From: Roseitranquillus sp963776845
Lineage (GTDB): Bacteria; Pseudomonadota; Alphaproteobacteria; Rhodobacterales; Rhodobacteraceae
DNA length: 64,000 nucleotides
Assembly: GCA_963776845.1 (NCBI GenBank)
Contig: CAVZOJ010000005.1
Coordinates: forward strand, 124,001-188,000
Direction: 5' to 3'
Below, piece by piece: positions 10,899 to 20,646 of the stretch. The notes under the pieces were generated by a model. The model made no database searches and was not told the origin of the DNA. It saw nothing but the letters and a program-made list of their open reading frames with translations. The translations under genes and the position numbers were made by a program. Positions within the stretch are counted from its first letter, which is position 1. The number at the start of each line of letters is the position of its first letter.

Positions 10899-11596
10899 CC
10901 GAGGAGGAGGCGTTCTGGGCCGTCCACCAGGGACTGCCGCGCGAGGGGCCGGGAGAGCCGGCCGATGTCGCCTGGGCCGCAGGCGTCGCGGGGCTCGCAC
11001 CCGACGCGCGGATTTGCGACGCCGGCTGCGGCCCGGGCGCGGACTTCGAGGCGCTGCTGGCGGCGGCCCCGGAAGGCGACGTGACGGGGGTCGAGCAGCA
11101 TGCCGACTTCGTCGAGGCCGCCGCGGCCCGCCGCCTCGACCGGGTGGTCGTCAGGCAGGGCGACGCCGCCGACATCACGGGCCCCTACGACTTCATCTGG
11201 GCGGCGGGATCGCTTTATTTCCTTGGCGTTTCCGAGGGGCTGCGGCAGTGGCGCGACGCGCTCGCACCCGGCGGCGCGGTGGCGTTCAGCGAGCTCTGCT
11301 GGTTGGTCGAGGATCCGCCGGAGGAGGCGCGCACCCACTGGCAGCGCTATCCGCGGATGACCGGGCAGGCCGGGCTCGAGGCACGTATCCGCGAGGCGGG
11401 CTACCGCACGCTTGGCACGCGCGTTCTGTCGGATGCCGCCTGGGAGGCCTATTTCGGACCGATGGAGCGGCGCATCGCCGAGCTGCGCGAGACCGCGTCG
11501 TCGCCCGTCTGGGACGAGGAGGAGCGGGAGATCGCCCTCTGGCGCAGGCATCGCCGCGCCTTCGGCTACATCCTCTCGGTCGTTCGGCCCGCATGA
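10895..11596 (+). CDS. SAM-dependent methyltransferase, class I
   Basis: 233 residues starting at GTG 10895, which overlaps the stop of cimA (GTGA). Motif I is ICDAGCGPGADF near residue 37, followed by an acidic residue after the next strand (VTGVEQHADF) and the post-I region DFIWAAGSLYFLGV. A Methyltransf_11/25-type fold is clear; the substrate is not. It is translationally coupled at both ends, to cimA and to the squalene-synthase-like gene. Confidence 0.85.
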   Translation: MTEEEAFWAVHQGLPREGPGEPADVAWAAGVAGLAPDARICDAGCGPGADFEALLAAAPEGDVTGVEQHADFVEAAAARRLDRVVVRQGDAADITGPYDFIWAAGSLYFLGVSEGLRQWRDALAPGGAVAFSELCWLVEDPPEEARTHWQRYPRMTGQAGLEARIREAGYRTLGTRVLSDAAWEAYFGPMERRIAELRETASSPVWDEEEREIALWRRHRRAFGYILSVVRPA

Positions 11597-12342
11597 CGCT
11601 TGAGGCGTGCGCCGAGATCGTGCGGCGCGGGGACCCCGACCGGTTCCTCGCCGCGATGGCCGCGCCCGCCCCGGCGCGCCGCGTGCTGTTCCCGCTCTAC
11701 GCCTTCAACGTCGAGGTGACACGCGCACCCTGGGTCAGCCAGGAGCCGCTGATCGTCGAGATGCGCCTGCAATGGTGGCGCGACGTCCTCGACGAGATCG
11801 CCGCGGGCGGACAAGTCCGGCGGCACGAGGTGACCCAGCCGCTGGCCGAAGTCATCGATGCCGAGGGCGCGCGCCTGCTCGATGCGCTGGTGGCGGCGCG
11901 GCGCGAGGATGCGGAGCGCGAGCCACCGGCGAACGCCGCCGCACTCGCGAACTATCTTGACGCGACGGGCGGCAACCTCGCCTGGGCCGCAGCGCGCGCG
12001 CTGGGCGCGTCGCGCGAGGACGGCGTGCGCGACGTCGCCTGGGCCGCCGCGGCCGCGAACTATCTGCGTGCCATCCCGCGGCTCAAGGCGCTGGGACGCC
12101 AGGCGCTGCCAGAGGGGACCGACGCAGCCTGGCTTGCCGCGGAGGGACTGCAGCGGCTTCAGCGCGGGAGGCAAGGCCGCGAGCCGGCCGCGGCGCCCGC
12201 GCTGCTGTTCGCGTGGCAGACGGAGGTCATCCTGCGACGCGCACAGGCGGATCCGGCGCGTGCGGACGCGGGCACGCTCGAGATGTCGGAGTTCCGCCGC
12301 CGCACCGGCCTGATGCGCGCCGCCGCGACGGGCCGCGTCTGA
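11593..12342 (+). CDS. Squalene/phytoene synthase family protein, probably NDUFAF6-like
   Basis: 249 residues in an ATGA overlap with the methyltransferase. The family signature MRLQWWRDVLDEI is present near residue 57. The region where true phytoene synthases carry their first Asp-rich metal motif reads YAFNVEVTRAPWV, without DxxxD, so prenyl transfer is doubtful. Alphaproteobacterial relatives resemble NDUFAF6, a factor linked to respiratory complex I assembly in mitochondria; that role here is inference. Confidence 0.8.
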   Translation: MTLEACAEIVRRGDPDRFLAAMAAPAPARRVLFPLYAFNVEVTRAPWVSQEPLIVEMRLQWWRDVLDEIAAGGQVRRHEVTQPLAEVIDAEGARLLDALVAARREDAEREPPANAAALANYLDATGGNLAWAAARALGASREDGVRDVAWAAAAANYLRAIPRLKALGRQALPEGTDAAWLAAEGLQRLQRGRQGREPAAAPALLFAWQTEVILRRAQADPARADAGTLEMSEFRRRTGLMRAAATGRV

Positions 12343-12343
12343 C

Positions 12344-13546
12344 TCAGGCCGTCCGCGGACGCAGGACGAGCCAGATCAGCGCGCCGCCCGCCAGCGTCAG
12401 GAACGGGACCATGGCGATGTTGACCGCCTGCCACCCCTCGACCGGAGAGCCGCCGGCGCAGTTCATCAGACCTCCCGAGGAGAGCGACGCGATGGTGACG
12501 CAGGCAAAGACCAGCGCATCGTTCAAGCCCTGGACCCGCCCTCGCTCCTCTGGCCGGTGCGCCGAGGCGAGCATCGACGTCGCGCCTATGAAGCCGAAGT
12601 TCCAGCCAAGGCCGAGGAGGACCAGCGCGCCGAAGAAGTTGCCGAGTTCGACGCCGGCCAAGCCGACCGCGCCGGCTCCGGCGAGCAGAAACAGGCCCAC
12701 AGCCACGATCCGCTCCGCCCCGAAGCGCGTGATGAGATGTCCGGTGAAGAACGCCGGCGCGTACATCGCGAGAACGTGGCCGGAGACGACGTCTGCGGCG
12801 TTCGACTGGGTGAAGCCACAGCCCACGACGGCGAGCGGAGCGGACGTCATCACGAGATTCATGAGGGCATAGGTGACCATCGCGCAGATCATCGCGACGG
12901 CGATCGTGGGCGTCGCCAGCAACTCTCGCTTCGACCGGCCGAGGGGCGCGTCTTGCGCCGGCGGCGCCGGGCGAGGGATGTCGAGCCTGAGGAAGAGAAG
13001 CGAGCCGACCACATTGAGCGCGATGACGGCGAGGTACGTCCCGAGGAAGGGCACGACGTATGCTCCGGTCGTCAGCTTCACCAGCTGCGGACCGATCAGC
13101 GCGGACGCGAGGCCCCCGGCCATGACGTAGCTGATCGCCTTGGGCCGGAACGCCTCCGACGCCGTGTCGGCAGCGGCGAAGCGATAGAACAGGTACGAGG
13201 CCATGAAGATGCCGGTCGCGAAGGCGCCGACGAGAAAGACCGCGAAACTGTTTGTGAATAGACCCGCCGCGCCGAGTGCGCCGCCGAGCGCGCCCGCGCC
13301 CGTGCCCACCCAGAAACCCGCCCGACGGCCGCGCCGCTGCATCAGCGCGGCGATCGGCTGTGCCGCGACCATCGAGCCTGCGACCATCACCGTCACTGGC
13401 AGCGTCGCGAGGCAGGGGTTCGGGCTGAGCGACTGCCCGGCAAGCCCCGCGACGATGATGACCATCGGCATCTGCGCGCCCAGGAAGGCCTGCGCAGCTA
13501 CCAATACGCCGACATTTCGTCGCGTTCTTGCATCGGTCTCAGCCAT
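12344..13546 (-). CDS. MFS transporter
   Basis: 400 residues with about twelve hydrophobic helices and no large soluble domain. The cytoplasmic loop between helices 2 and 3 reads QRRGRRAGFW, matching the MFS motif A position. A central basic/Pro-rich loop (SKRELLATP) separates the two six-helix halves. It could export drugs or metabolites; the substrate cannot be told. It is convergent with the operon ending at 12342 and divergent from cobK. Confidence 0.9.
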   Translation of the reverse strand: MAETDARTRRNVGVLVAAQAFLGAQMPMVIIVAGLAGQSLSPNPCLATLPVTVMVAGSMVAAQPIAALMQRRGRRAGFWVGTGAGALGGALGAAGLFTNSFAVFLVGAFATGIFMASYLFYRFAAADTASEAFRPKAISYVMAGGLASALIGPQLVKLTTGAYVVPFLGTYLAVIALNVVGSLLFLRLDIPRPAPPAQDAPLGRSKRELLATPTIAVAMICAMVTYALMNLVMTSAPLAVVGCGFTQSNAADVVSGHVLAMYAPAFFTGHLITRFGAERIVAVGLFLLAGAGAVGLAGVELGNFFGALVLLGLGWNFGFIGATSMLASAHRPEERGRVQGLNDALVFACVTIASLSSGGLMNCAGGSPVEGWQAVNIAMVPFLTLAGGALIWLVLRPRTA

Positions 13547-13755
13547 GCGGACCGGCTAGCCCAGCGGCACGTTGCCGGCAAGACGCCTCGGAGGTACTGC
13601 CGACACTCGCGCAGTCGTGCAGACGAGGGTTTGCGGTTCATCTCGACCATCGGGGCAGGAACGGGTAGCGGCAACACAGTGCGGGGACATGAGAACGCCA
13701 TCGGAGGAGCCTGCGCGAGCGGCGCGGTGAATAGTGCCTGCCGGGTCGTCGCCTC

Positions 13756-14490
13756 GTGAGGCTGCTGCTGCTCGCCGGAACCGAGGAGGCGCGCCAGATC
13801 GCCAACGCGCTCGTGGCCGAGAGGCGCTTGCGAATGACGGTCTCGCTCGCTCGTGCCGAGCGGGTGCCCGGTGCCTACTCGATGCCGGTGCGGATCGGCG
13901 GCTTCGGCGGTGACGAAGGTTTCGCCGAATACATGGTGGACCAGGGCGTGGACGCTGTTCTCGACGCGACGCACGTCTTCTCGAGCAGGATCAGCCACCG
14001 GACCGCCGAGTACTGTCGAACGCACGACGTTCCGTACCTGCAATTCCTGCGCCGCGCCTGGTTGCCGGGGCCGGGCGACCGGTGGACGTTCCTGAACACC
14101 GAGGAGGATGCGGCGCGCCACATCCCGCCGGGCGTGAGCGTCTTCGTTGCCACGGGGCGGGGAACGATCGAGCGATATGCAGGGCTTCAGACGCAGTACG
14201 TGGTCTGCCGCATCCTGTCGCAGACGTCCGAGCCGTTTCCGCTGCAGAACGGCCGCTGGCTGCTTGGGCGTCCGCCCTTCACCTTCGCCTCGGAGCTGAA
14301 GCTGCTGAGCGAGCTGGCGACGGACTGGCTGGTGGTGCGCAATTCCGGCGGCGGCACCAGCCGGGCAAAAATCGACGCGGCGCGGGAACTCGGCCTCAAC
14401 GTCGCGATGATCCGCAGGCCTATGCAGCCCGAAGCGCCGCGGGTCGAGACGGTGGCCGCGGCGCTGGCGTGGGTCAGGCGCAAGCTGTGA
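13756..14490 (+). CDS. cobK: Precorrin-6A / cobalt-precorrin-6A reductase
   Basis: 244 residues starting with GTG 13756. LLLLAGTEEARQIANAL opens the Rossmann-like NADPH fold and VVRNSGGGTSRAKIDAARELG near residue 195 is the conserved C-terminal signature of CobK/CbiJ. It reduces one ring of precorrin-6A in cobalamin synthesis. No other cobalamin gene stands nearby and I see no B12 riboswitch in the 209-bp gap to the divergent MFS gene. Its stop overlaps the GTG of alkA. Confidence 0.92.
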   Translation: MRLLLLAGTEEARQIANALVAERRLRMTVSLARAERVPGAYSMPVRIGGFGGDEGFAEYMVDQGVDAVLDATHVFSSRISHRTAEYCRTHDVPYLQFLRRAWLPGPGDRWTFLNTEEDAARHIPPGVSVFVATGRGTIERYAGLQTQYVVCRILSQTSEPFPLQNGRWLLGRPPFTFASELKLLSELATDWLVVRNSGGGTSRAKIDAARELGLNVAMIRRPMQPEAPRVETVAAALAWVRRKL

Positions 14491-15137
14491 CGGACGGGCG
14501 GTTCGCCGCGGGCGAGCGGGTGATCCTGTCGCCGGACTGCGTCGCGGAGGGCGCGCTGTGGCTTGCCGAGGCCGAGCCGCGCTTCGCGCAGGCGCTGGCG
14601 CTTACCGGTCCTTTGCCGCTGCGCCGGCGCAAGGACGGGTTCGAGGCGCTGCTGTCAGCGATCGTGAGCCAGCAGGTCTCGGTCGCCGCGGGCGACGCGA
14701 TCTGGCGACGACTGAAAGCCGCGGGCCTCACCGGGCCGCGAAGGATCGCCCGCGCCACCGACGAGGAGCTGCGCGCCTGTGGCCTGTCGCGGCAGAAGGT
14801 ACGCTACGCGCGCGCTCTGTCCGAAGCCCGCCTGCCGTATCGCACCCTGCGCGAGGCGCCGAGCGAGGATGTGGTGGCGGCGCTGGTGGGCGTGCCCGGC
14901 ATCGGCCGATGGACGGCGGAGATCTACGTGATGTTCGCGCTCGGTCGGGCGGACGTCTTCGCGCCCGCCGATCTTGCCTTGCAGGAGTCGGCCCGGTTGC
15001 TCTTCGATCTCGAGGCGCGGCCGGGCGAGAAGGAATTGCGCGTCATGGCGGCGGCCTGGTCGCCGTGGCGGGGCGTTGCGGCCCGCCTTCTGTGGTCCTA
15101 CTACCGCGTCGCCAAGGATCGAGAGGGGATCAGGTGA
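14487..15137 (+). CDS. alkA: DNA-3-methyladenine glycosylase II
   Basis: 216 residues from GTG 14487. It belongs to the helix-hairpin-helix glycosylase superfamily: LLSAIVSQQVSVAAGDAIWRR, then the hairpin VGVPGIGRWTAEIY, and the catalytic Asp in FAPADLALQ. It removes alkylated bases in base-excision repair. The N-terminal TATA-like domain of E. coli AlkA is absent, as in short alphaproteobacterial forms. Coupled to cobK and to the esterase by 4-bp overlaps. Confidence 0.92.
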   Translation: MTDGRFAAGERVILSPDCVAEGALWLAEAEPRFAQALALTGPLPLRRRKDGFEALLSAIVSQQVSVAAGDAIWRRLKAAGLTGPRRIARATDEELRACGLSRQKVRYARALSEARLPYRTLREAPSEDVVAALVGVPGIGRWTAEIYVMFALGRADVFAPADLALQESARLLFDLEARPGEKELRVMAAAWSPWRGVAARLLWSYYRVAKDREGIR

Positions 15138-15793
15138 CGCGAGAGCTCAAGAGCGGACGGCGCGGGCCGACGGATGCCGATGCGGCGGTGATCTTCGTGC
15201 ACGGCTACGGTGCGGATGGTGCGGACCTGCTGGGACTCGCCCAGCCGTTGGAACCGCATCTGCCGGGCGTCGCATTTTACGCGCCGGACGCGCCAGAGCC
15301 CTGCATGGGCAACCCGATGGGCAAGCAGTGGTTTCCGATCCCGTGGCTGGACGGGTCGACGCAAGCCGCGGCAGAGACGTCGATGGCGCGGTCCGCGGCA
15401 GACCTCGACGGCTTCATCGACAAGGTCCTCGCCGACGAGGGGCTGCCTCCCGAGCGGCTGATCCTCTTCGGATTCAGCCAGGGAACGATGATGAGCCTGC
15501 ATGTCGCACCGCGCCGCGCCGAGCCCGTCGCCGGGCTGGTCGGGTTCTCGGGCCGCCTGCTCGGTCCCGAGCGGCTTGCGGCCGAGGCGGTGTCACGCCC
15601 GCCGGTCCTGCTGATCCACGGCGACGCGGACGAGGTGGTGCCGCCGCAAAGCATGCCGGAGGCCGCCGAGGCCCTGCAGCAGGCGGGGTTTGACGTCTCG
15701 GCCTTCGTAATGAAGGGTACCGCCCACGGGATTGCGCCCGACGGCCTTGGCGTCGCGGTCGGATGGATCAGAGAGAGGCTAGGCTTCGCCTGA
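15134..15793 (+). CDS. Carboxylesterase / phospholipase, alpha/beta hydrolase
   Basis: 219 residues from GTG 15134, overlapping the alkA stop. VIFVHGYGADGADL forms the oxyanion loop, GFSQG carries the nucleophile serine, DADEVVP the acid and GTAHGI the histidine. This is the EstB/YpfH (Abhydrolase_2) family, cytosolic esterases with broad short-chain activity. Confidence 0.92.
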   Translation: MTRELKSGRRGPTDADAAVIFVHGYGADGADLLGLAQPLEPHLPGVAFYAPDAPEPCMGNPMGKQWFPIPWLDGSTQAAAETSMARSAADLDGFIDKVLADEGLPPERLILFGFSQGTMMSLHVAPRRAEPVAGLVGFSGRLLGPERLAAEAVSRPPVLLIHGDADEVVPPQSMPEAAEALQQAGFDVSAFVMKGTAHGIAPDGLGVAVGWIRERLGFA

Positions 15794-15930
15794 TCGTCAC
15801 GCGCGTGTCACGGAGGTCGGCTAGGCGCGTCGCGCACACGATGTCGTGGGCCTTGCCAGGTGGAACGCGACATATATAGTCGAAGGCACGGTGGTAAGTT
15901 CCGGGGCGGGAACGGGGCGGAGCGGCGGCG

Positions 15931-16515
15931 ATGGATGGTGATTTCAGAACGAGTTTCGTGCGGGAGCCCTCTGGCCTGAGGCATCACCCGGCTCTGGTCC
16001 TGAATGCAGACTACCGCCCGCTCAGCTACTACCCCTTGTCGCTCTGGCCCTGGCAGGAGGCGATCAAGGCAGCCTGGCTCGACCGGGTGCAGATCGTGGC
16101 GGAATACGATCAGGTGGTCCGCAGTCCCTCCACCGTGATCCGAATACCGTCGGTCGTGGTGCTAAAGGATTACGTGAAACCTCAGAAGCGCGTGGCCTTC
16201 ACGCGCTTCAATCTTTTTCTGAGGGACGAGTTCACCTGCCAGTATTGCGGTGCCCGCGGCGATCTGACCTTTGACCACGTCGTGCCGCGCTCGCGCGGCG
16301 GCAGGACGACCTGGGAGAATGTCGTCGCCGCGTGCTCCCGCTGCAACCTGCGGAAGGGCTCCTACTCCCTCAGGCAGGCTGGGATGTCGCTGCGGCGCAA
16401 GCCGATGCGGCCGGCCTCGGAGGAATTACGCAACCAGGGCCGAAAGTTCCCGCCGAACCACCTCCACGAGACGTGGCTCGACTTCCTGTATTGGGATGCC
16501 GAGCTAGAGGCGTGA
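15931..16515 (+). CDS. HNH endonuclease family protein
   Basis: 194 residues. A zinc-coordinating pair CQYCG and CSRCN brackets the HNH core (LTFDHVVPRSRGG, WENVVAAC). The N-terminal 85 residues (VLNADYRPLSYYPLSLWPWQEA) are typical of a chromosomal HNH protein conserved through Alphaproteobacteria rather than of a restriction enzyme or intron. Biological role unknown. A hairpin terminator follows. Confidence 0.92.
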   Translation: MDGDFRTSFVREPSGLRHHPALVLNADYRPLSYYPLSLWPWQEAIKAAWLDRVQIVAEYDQVVRSPSTVIRIPSVVVLKDYVKPQKRVAFTRFNLFLRDEFTCQYCGARGDLTFDHVVPRSRGGRTTWENVVAACSRCNLRKGSYSLRQAGMSLRRKPMRPASEELRNQGRKFPPNHLHETWLDFLYWDAELEA

Positions 16516-16587
16516 CGTCTGGCAATATCGCGGGCCGCTCTCGGCCGCGTCCCGCGCTGCACTGCTGGTCAACCTCGCTAATGCGGT

Positions 16588-16620
16588 GGACGGCGGCAGC
16601 GGACATCCCTGCCGCCGTCC
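16588..16620 (+). terminator. Hairpin terminator after the HNH gene
   Basis: A 12-bp perfect stem (GGACGGCGGCAG and complement) with a 9-nt loop is followed by TGACTTCTTGT. It separates the HNH gene from zwf. Confidence 0.7.
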
Positions 16621-16802
16621 TGACTTCTTGTGGCGCGTTCTAGCGGGCGCGGCGACGCCTCTCGGCGACGAGCGCGCCAAAGCGGGAGTGTTCGTCGCTT
16701 GCATCTCATCGCGGCGCCAGCTTGCGATCCCATAGGTGTCCCGCTGCTGGACTTCGTGGCGGACGCTAGGTAAGCGCGAAGTGGGCAAGTGGAGCACGCG
16801 AC

Positions 16803-18255
16803 ATGGTCTCTCGCGTCATCCCGGTCGATCCGTTCGACCTGGTGATCTTCGGCGGTACAGGCGACCTCGCGCGGCGGAAGATCCTGCCGGGCCTTTTTCA
16901 TCGCTTCGTTGCAGGACAGATGCCGGATGGGGCGCGCGTCATAGGCGCGGCGCGATCAGAGATGGACGCCGACAGCTGGCGAACGCATGTGCGCGATGCG
17001 TTGAACGAGTTCGTCTCTCGCGAAGCGATGCCGGAGGACCGGCTCGATGCCTTCCTCGGCGCCATGCACTACGTCGCGATCGATGCGCGCGGCGACGATG
17101 GATGGGCCGAGCTCAAGGAACTCGTGCGGCCCGACGTCGTGCAGGCGTTCTACTTTTCGGTCTCGCCATCGCTTTTCGGCGACATCGCCGAACGTCTGCA
17201 CCAGCACGGCATTGCCGGACCCGAACTCGCGCATTGTCGTCGAGAAGCCGTTCGGCCACGATCTTGCCAGCGCTCAGGCCCTGAACCGGACGCTTCGCGC
17301 GCATTTCCGCGAGGAGCAGATCTATCGGATCGACCACTATCTGGGGAAGGAGACGGTACAGAACCTCATGGCTGTCCGCTTCGGCAACGTCCTGTTCGAG
17401 CCGCTCTGGAACAGCCAGTACGTGGACCACATCCAGATCACCGTGGCCGAGACGGTCGGCGTCGGCGGCCGGGGCGACTACTACGACAAGTCGGGCGCCA
17501 TGCGCGACATGGTGCAAAACCACCTGATGCAGCTTCTTTGTCTCATCGCGATGGAGCCGCCGTCGCGGTTCCAGCCCGATGCCGTGCGCGACGAGAAGCT
17601 CAAGGTGATCCGCGCGCTCGAGCCGGTGAAGCCCCACGAGATCGTCCGCGGCCAGTACGACGAAGGCGACGGCCCCGGCTACCGGGAGGAGGTCGGTCAG
17701 CCCCGGACGCGGACCGAGAGCTTCATCGCGCTCAAGCTTCACATCTCGAACTGGCGCTGGGCGGGGACGCCCTTCTACATCAGGACGGGCAAGAGACTGC
17801 GGGCCCGGACCTCGGAGATCGCGGTGATCTTCAAGGACGCCCCACACTCGATCTTTGGAGAAGAGACGGAGTTCCACCGCAACGTCCTGGTCATCCGCCT
17901 GCAGCCGAACGAGGGAATGACGCTGCGCGTGACGATCAAGGAGCCGGGGCCGGGCGGCATGCGGCTGGTCGACGTGCCGCTCGACATGACGTTCAAGGAT
18001 GCGCTCGGCCCCGAGAGCGCCGAGATCCCGGAGGCCTACGAGCGGCTGATCATGGACGTGATCCGCGGCAACCAGACGCTGTTCATGCGCGGCGACGAGG
18101 TCGAGGCGGCCTGGGCCTGGACCGACCCGATCATCGCGGCGTGGGAGGCGCGCAACGACGTGCCAAAGGCTTACGATCCGGGCACCTCGGGTCCCGAGGA
18201 CGCTGCCATGATGCTGCACCGCGAGAACCGCAAGTGGCGCGAGGTGAAGGCGTGA
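16803..18255 (+). CDS. zwf: Glucose-6-phosphate 1-dehydrogenase, one frameshift
   Basis: Oxidises glucose 6-phosphate to 6-phosphogluconolactone with NAD(P). The Rossmann motif FGGTGDLARRK is at residues 16-26 and the active-site RIDHYLGKE lies in the second section. The frame shifts by one extra base in GGACCCG near 17222 (GIAGP to NSRIVVEKPFG); skipping it gives a normal-length protein of about 484 residues. It heads the zwf-pgl-pgi operon, with GTGA overlap to pgl. The break lies in a C run and is probably a sequencing error. Confidence 0.92.
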
Positions 18256-18923
18256 ACCTGATCGAGTATCCCGATCGCGACATGATGATGATCGACCTTG
18301 CGAGCAAGATCGCGGGGGAGATCGGAAGCTGCCTGAGGAGCCACGATCAAGCGTCGCTCTCGGTGCCGGGCGGCAGCACTCCTGGCCCTATGTTCGACGC
18401 TCTCTGTGCCGCCGATCTCGATTGGGGCAGGGTGCACGTCTTCCTCAACGACGAGCGCTGGGTGCCCGAGACGTCGGACCGCTCGAACACCAGGTTGGTG
18501 CGGGAGCGCCTGTTGGTCGAGCGCGCCGCGGCCGCGACGCTGGTGCCCCTCTACCTCGAGGGGATGGAGGCCGAGGATGCGATCCCGAAGCTGACCGAGG
18601 CGATCCTGCCGGAGCTGCCGGTTACGGTGCTGCTGCTCGGCATGGGGACGGATGGGCACACCGCTTCGCTCTTTCCCGGTGCCGACCAGCTGAAGCAGGC
18701 CATGGCGCACGACGCCCCGCCGCTGATGGCGATCACCGCACCGGGCGCACCGGAGCCGCGCGTGACGCTGACCCTGCCGGTCCTGCTGGGCGCGATGTCG
18801 ACGCACATTCTCATCGTTGGCCAGGAGAAGCGAGAGGCGCTGGAGCGGGTGCGCCACATGAAGCCGGAGGAGGCGCCGGTGGCGGCGATCCTGCCGGACG
18901 CAACCGTGCACTGGGCGGAGTAG
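18252..18923 (+). CDS. pgl: 6-phosphogluconolactonase
   Basis: 223 residues from GTG 18252, overlapping the zwf stop. The sugar-phosphate isomerase-like motif LSVPGGSTPGPMFDAL, the NDERWVP segment and LLGMGTDGHTASLFPG are diagnostic. It hydrolyses the lactone made by Zwf. Pgi starts 4 bp after its stop. Confidence 0.96.
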   Translation: MNLIEYPDRDMMMIDLASKIAGEIGSCLRSHDQASLSVPGGSTPGPMFDALCAADLDWGRVHVFLNDERWVPETSDRSNTRLVRERLLVERAAAATLVPLYLEGMEAEDAIPKLTEAILPELPVTVLLLGMGTDGHTASLFPGADQLKQAMAHDAPPLMAITAPGAPEPRVTLTLPVLLGAMSTHILIVGQEKREALERVRHMKPEEAPVAAILPDATVHWAE

Positions 18924-18927
18924 GCGA

Positions 18928-20529
18928 ATGGACTGGAGCAAGCTGAAGCAGGCCGCGGACCGGGCAGCCGGGCGCCGCATTATCGACCTCTTCGACGGGA
19001 CGCGTGCCGAGGAGTTCAGCGCGCGCTTCGGAGATCTGCTCTTCGACTATTCCAAGACGAGCGTCGATGACGAGACGCGCGACCTCCTTCTCTCGATGTA
19101 CCGGGAGAGCGGAGCGGAGACCCGGCGCGACGCCATGTTCCACGGCGACGCGATCAACGAGACCGAGGGGCGCGCCGTGCTGCATACCGCGCTGCGCAAT
19201 CTGGATGGCGGCCCGGTCTTGGTCGACGGCAAGGACGTCATGCCCGGCGTCAAGGAGACGCTCGCGCGGATGGAGGCCTTCGCGGGCGCGGTCCGCTCGG
19301 GCGCCTTCTCGGGGCAGGGCGGCCAGATCACCGACGTGGTCAACATCGGCATCGGCGGGTCCGACCTCGGGCCGGCCATGGCGACGCTTGCGTTGGCGCC
19401 CTATCACGACGGGCCGCGCTGTCACTTCGTCTCGAACGTCGACGGCGCGCATATCGCCGACACCTTGCGCGGCCTCGACCCGGCGACGACGCTGGTCATC
19501 GTCGCGTCAAAGACCTTCACCACGATCGAGACGATGACCAACGCTGCGACCGCCCGCGCATGGATGGGCGAGACGGTCGAAGACCCGGGCGCGCAGTTCG
19601 CCGCCCTCTCCTCGGCGCTCGACAAGACGGCGGCCTTCGGGATCCCCGAGGAGCGCGTCTTCGGGTTCGAGGATTGGGTGGGCGGTCGGTATTCGATGTG
19701 GGGGCCGATCGGCCTTGCCCTGATGATCGCGGTGGGTCCGGAGGCGTTCCGCGCGTTCCTGCGCGGGGCGCAGGCGATGGATCGCCACTTCACCTCGACC
19801 GAGCCGCATCAGAACCTTCCGGTCCTGCTGGCGCTCGTCGGGATCTGGCACAATCAGGGCTGCGGCTACGCGACGCGCGCGGTGCTGCCGTACGACCAGC
19901 GCCTGTCGCGGTTGCCGGCGTACCTTCAGCAGCTGGAAATGGAGTCGAATGGCAAGCGCGTCTCGATGGATGGCGCCGACCTGTCGGTCGACAGCGGCCC
20001 CGTGGTGTGGGGCGAACCGGGGACGAATGGCCAGCACGCCTTCTACCAGCTCATCCATCAGGGGACGCGGATCGTGCCCTGCGAGTTCATGGTGGCGGCG
20101 GAGGGGCACGAGCCGGAACTTGTCCACCAGCATCGGCTGCTCGTCGCCAACTGCCTCGCGCAGTCAGAGGCGCTGCTGCGCGGCCGCAGCCTTGACGAGG
20201 CGCGCCGGATCGTTTCCGACAAGTTCGAGGGCGTCGAGCTGGAGCGACAGGCACGGCATCGCGTATTCCCCGGCAATCGGCCCTCGACGACGCTGATCTA
20301 CCCCAAGCTGACGCCGGAGATCCTGGGGCAGATCGTGGCGCTCTACGAGCATCGGGTCTTCGTCGAGGGTGCGATGCTGGGCATCAACTCCTTCGACCAG
20401 TGGGGTGTCGAGCTCGGCAAGGAGCTCGCCAAGGCGCTGGAGCCCGTTCTGTCGGGGGAGGCTGGGACCGAGGGCAAGGATGGGTCGACGGCGATGCTCG
20501 TCGAGTATGCCCGCCGCCACGCGGGCTGA
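18928..20529 (+). CDS. pgi: Glucose-6-phosphate isomerase
   Basis: 533 residues. The two family signatures are present (FGFEDWVGGRYSMWGPIGL, and GINSFDQWGVELGKELA at the C terminus). It interconverts glucose 6-phosphate and fructose 6-phosphate. Last gene of the zwf-pgl-pgi operon, which together routes hexose phosphate to 6-phosphogluconate. Confidence 0.97.
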   Translation: MDWSKLKQAADRAAGRRIIDLFDGTRAEEFSARFGDLLFDYSKTSVDDETRDLLLSMYRESGAETRRDAMFHGDAINETEGRAVLHTALRNLDGGPVLVDGKDVMPGVKETLARMEAFAGAVRSGAFSGQGGQITDVVNIGIGGSDLGPAMATLALAPYHDGPRCHFVSNVDGAHIADTLRGLDPATTLVIVASKTFTTIETMTNAATARAWMGETVEDPGAQFAALSSALDKTAAFGIPEERVFGFEDWVGGRYSMWGPIGLALMIAVGPEAFRAFLRGAQAMDRHFTSTEPHQNLPVLLALVGIWHNQGCGYATRAVLPYDQRLSRLPAYLQQLEMESNGKRVSMDGADLSVDSGPVVWGEPGTNGQHAFYQLIHQGTRIVPCEFMVAAEGHEPELVHQHRLLVANCLAQSEALLRGRSLDEARRIVSDKFEGVELERQARHRVFPGNRPSTTLIYPKLTPEILGQIVALYEHRVFVEGAMLGINSFDQWGVELGKELAKALEPVLSGEAGTEGKDGSTAMLVEYARRHAG

Positions 20530-20646
20530 GGCGCGCGGCGCACTCCATCAGCGTTAAGGGTGGTTCAACAGCTCTGAGTCTATCTCTCCGCCGCGGCGTG
20601 TGCCGCCTGCATTGTCGCACGCGCGACATCGACAAGGAGAGACACC

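Noticed and set aside
13547..13755. Cobalamin riboswitch before cobK
   Set aside because: No B12-box-like sequence or suitable fold is visible in the 209 bp.
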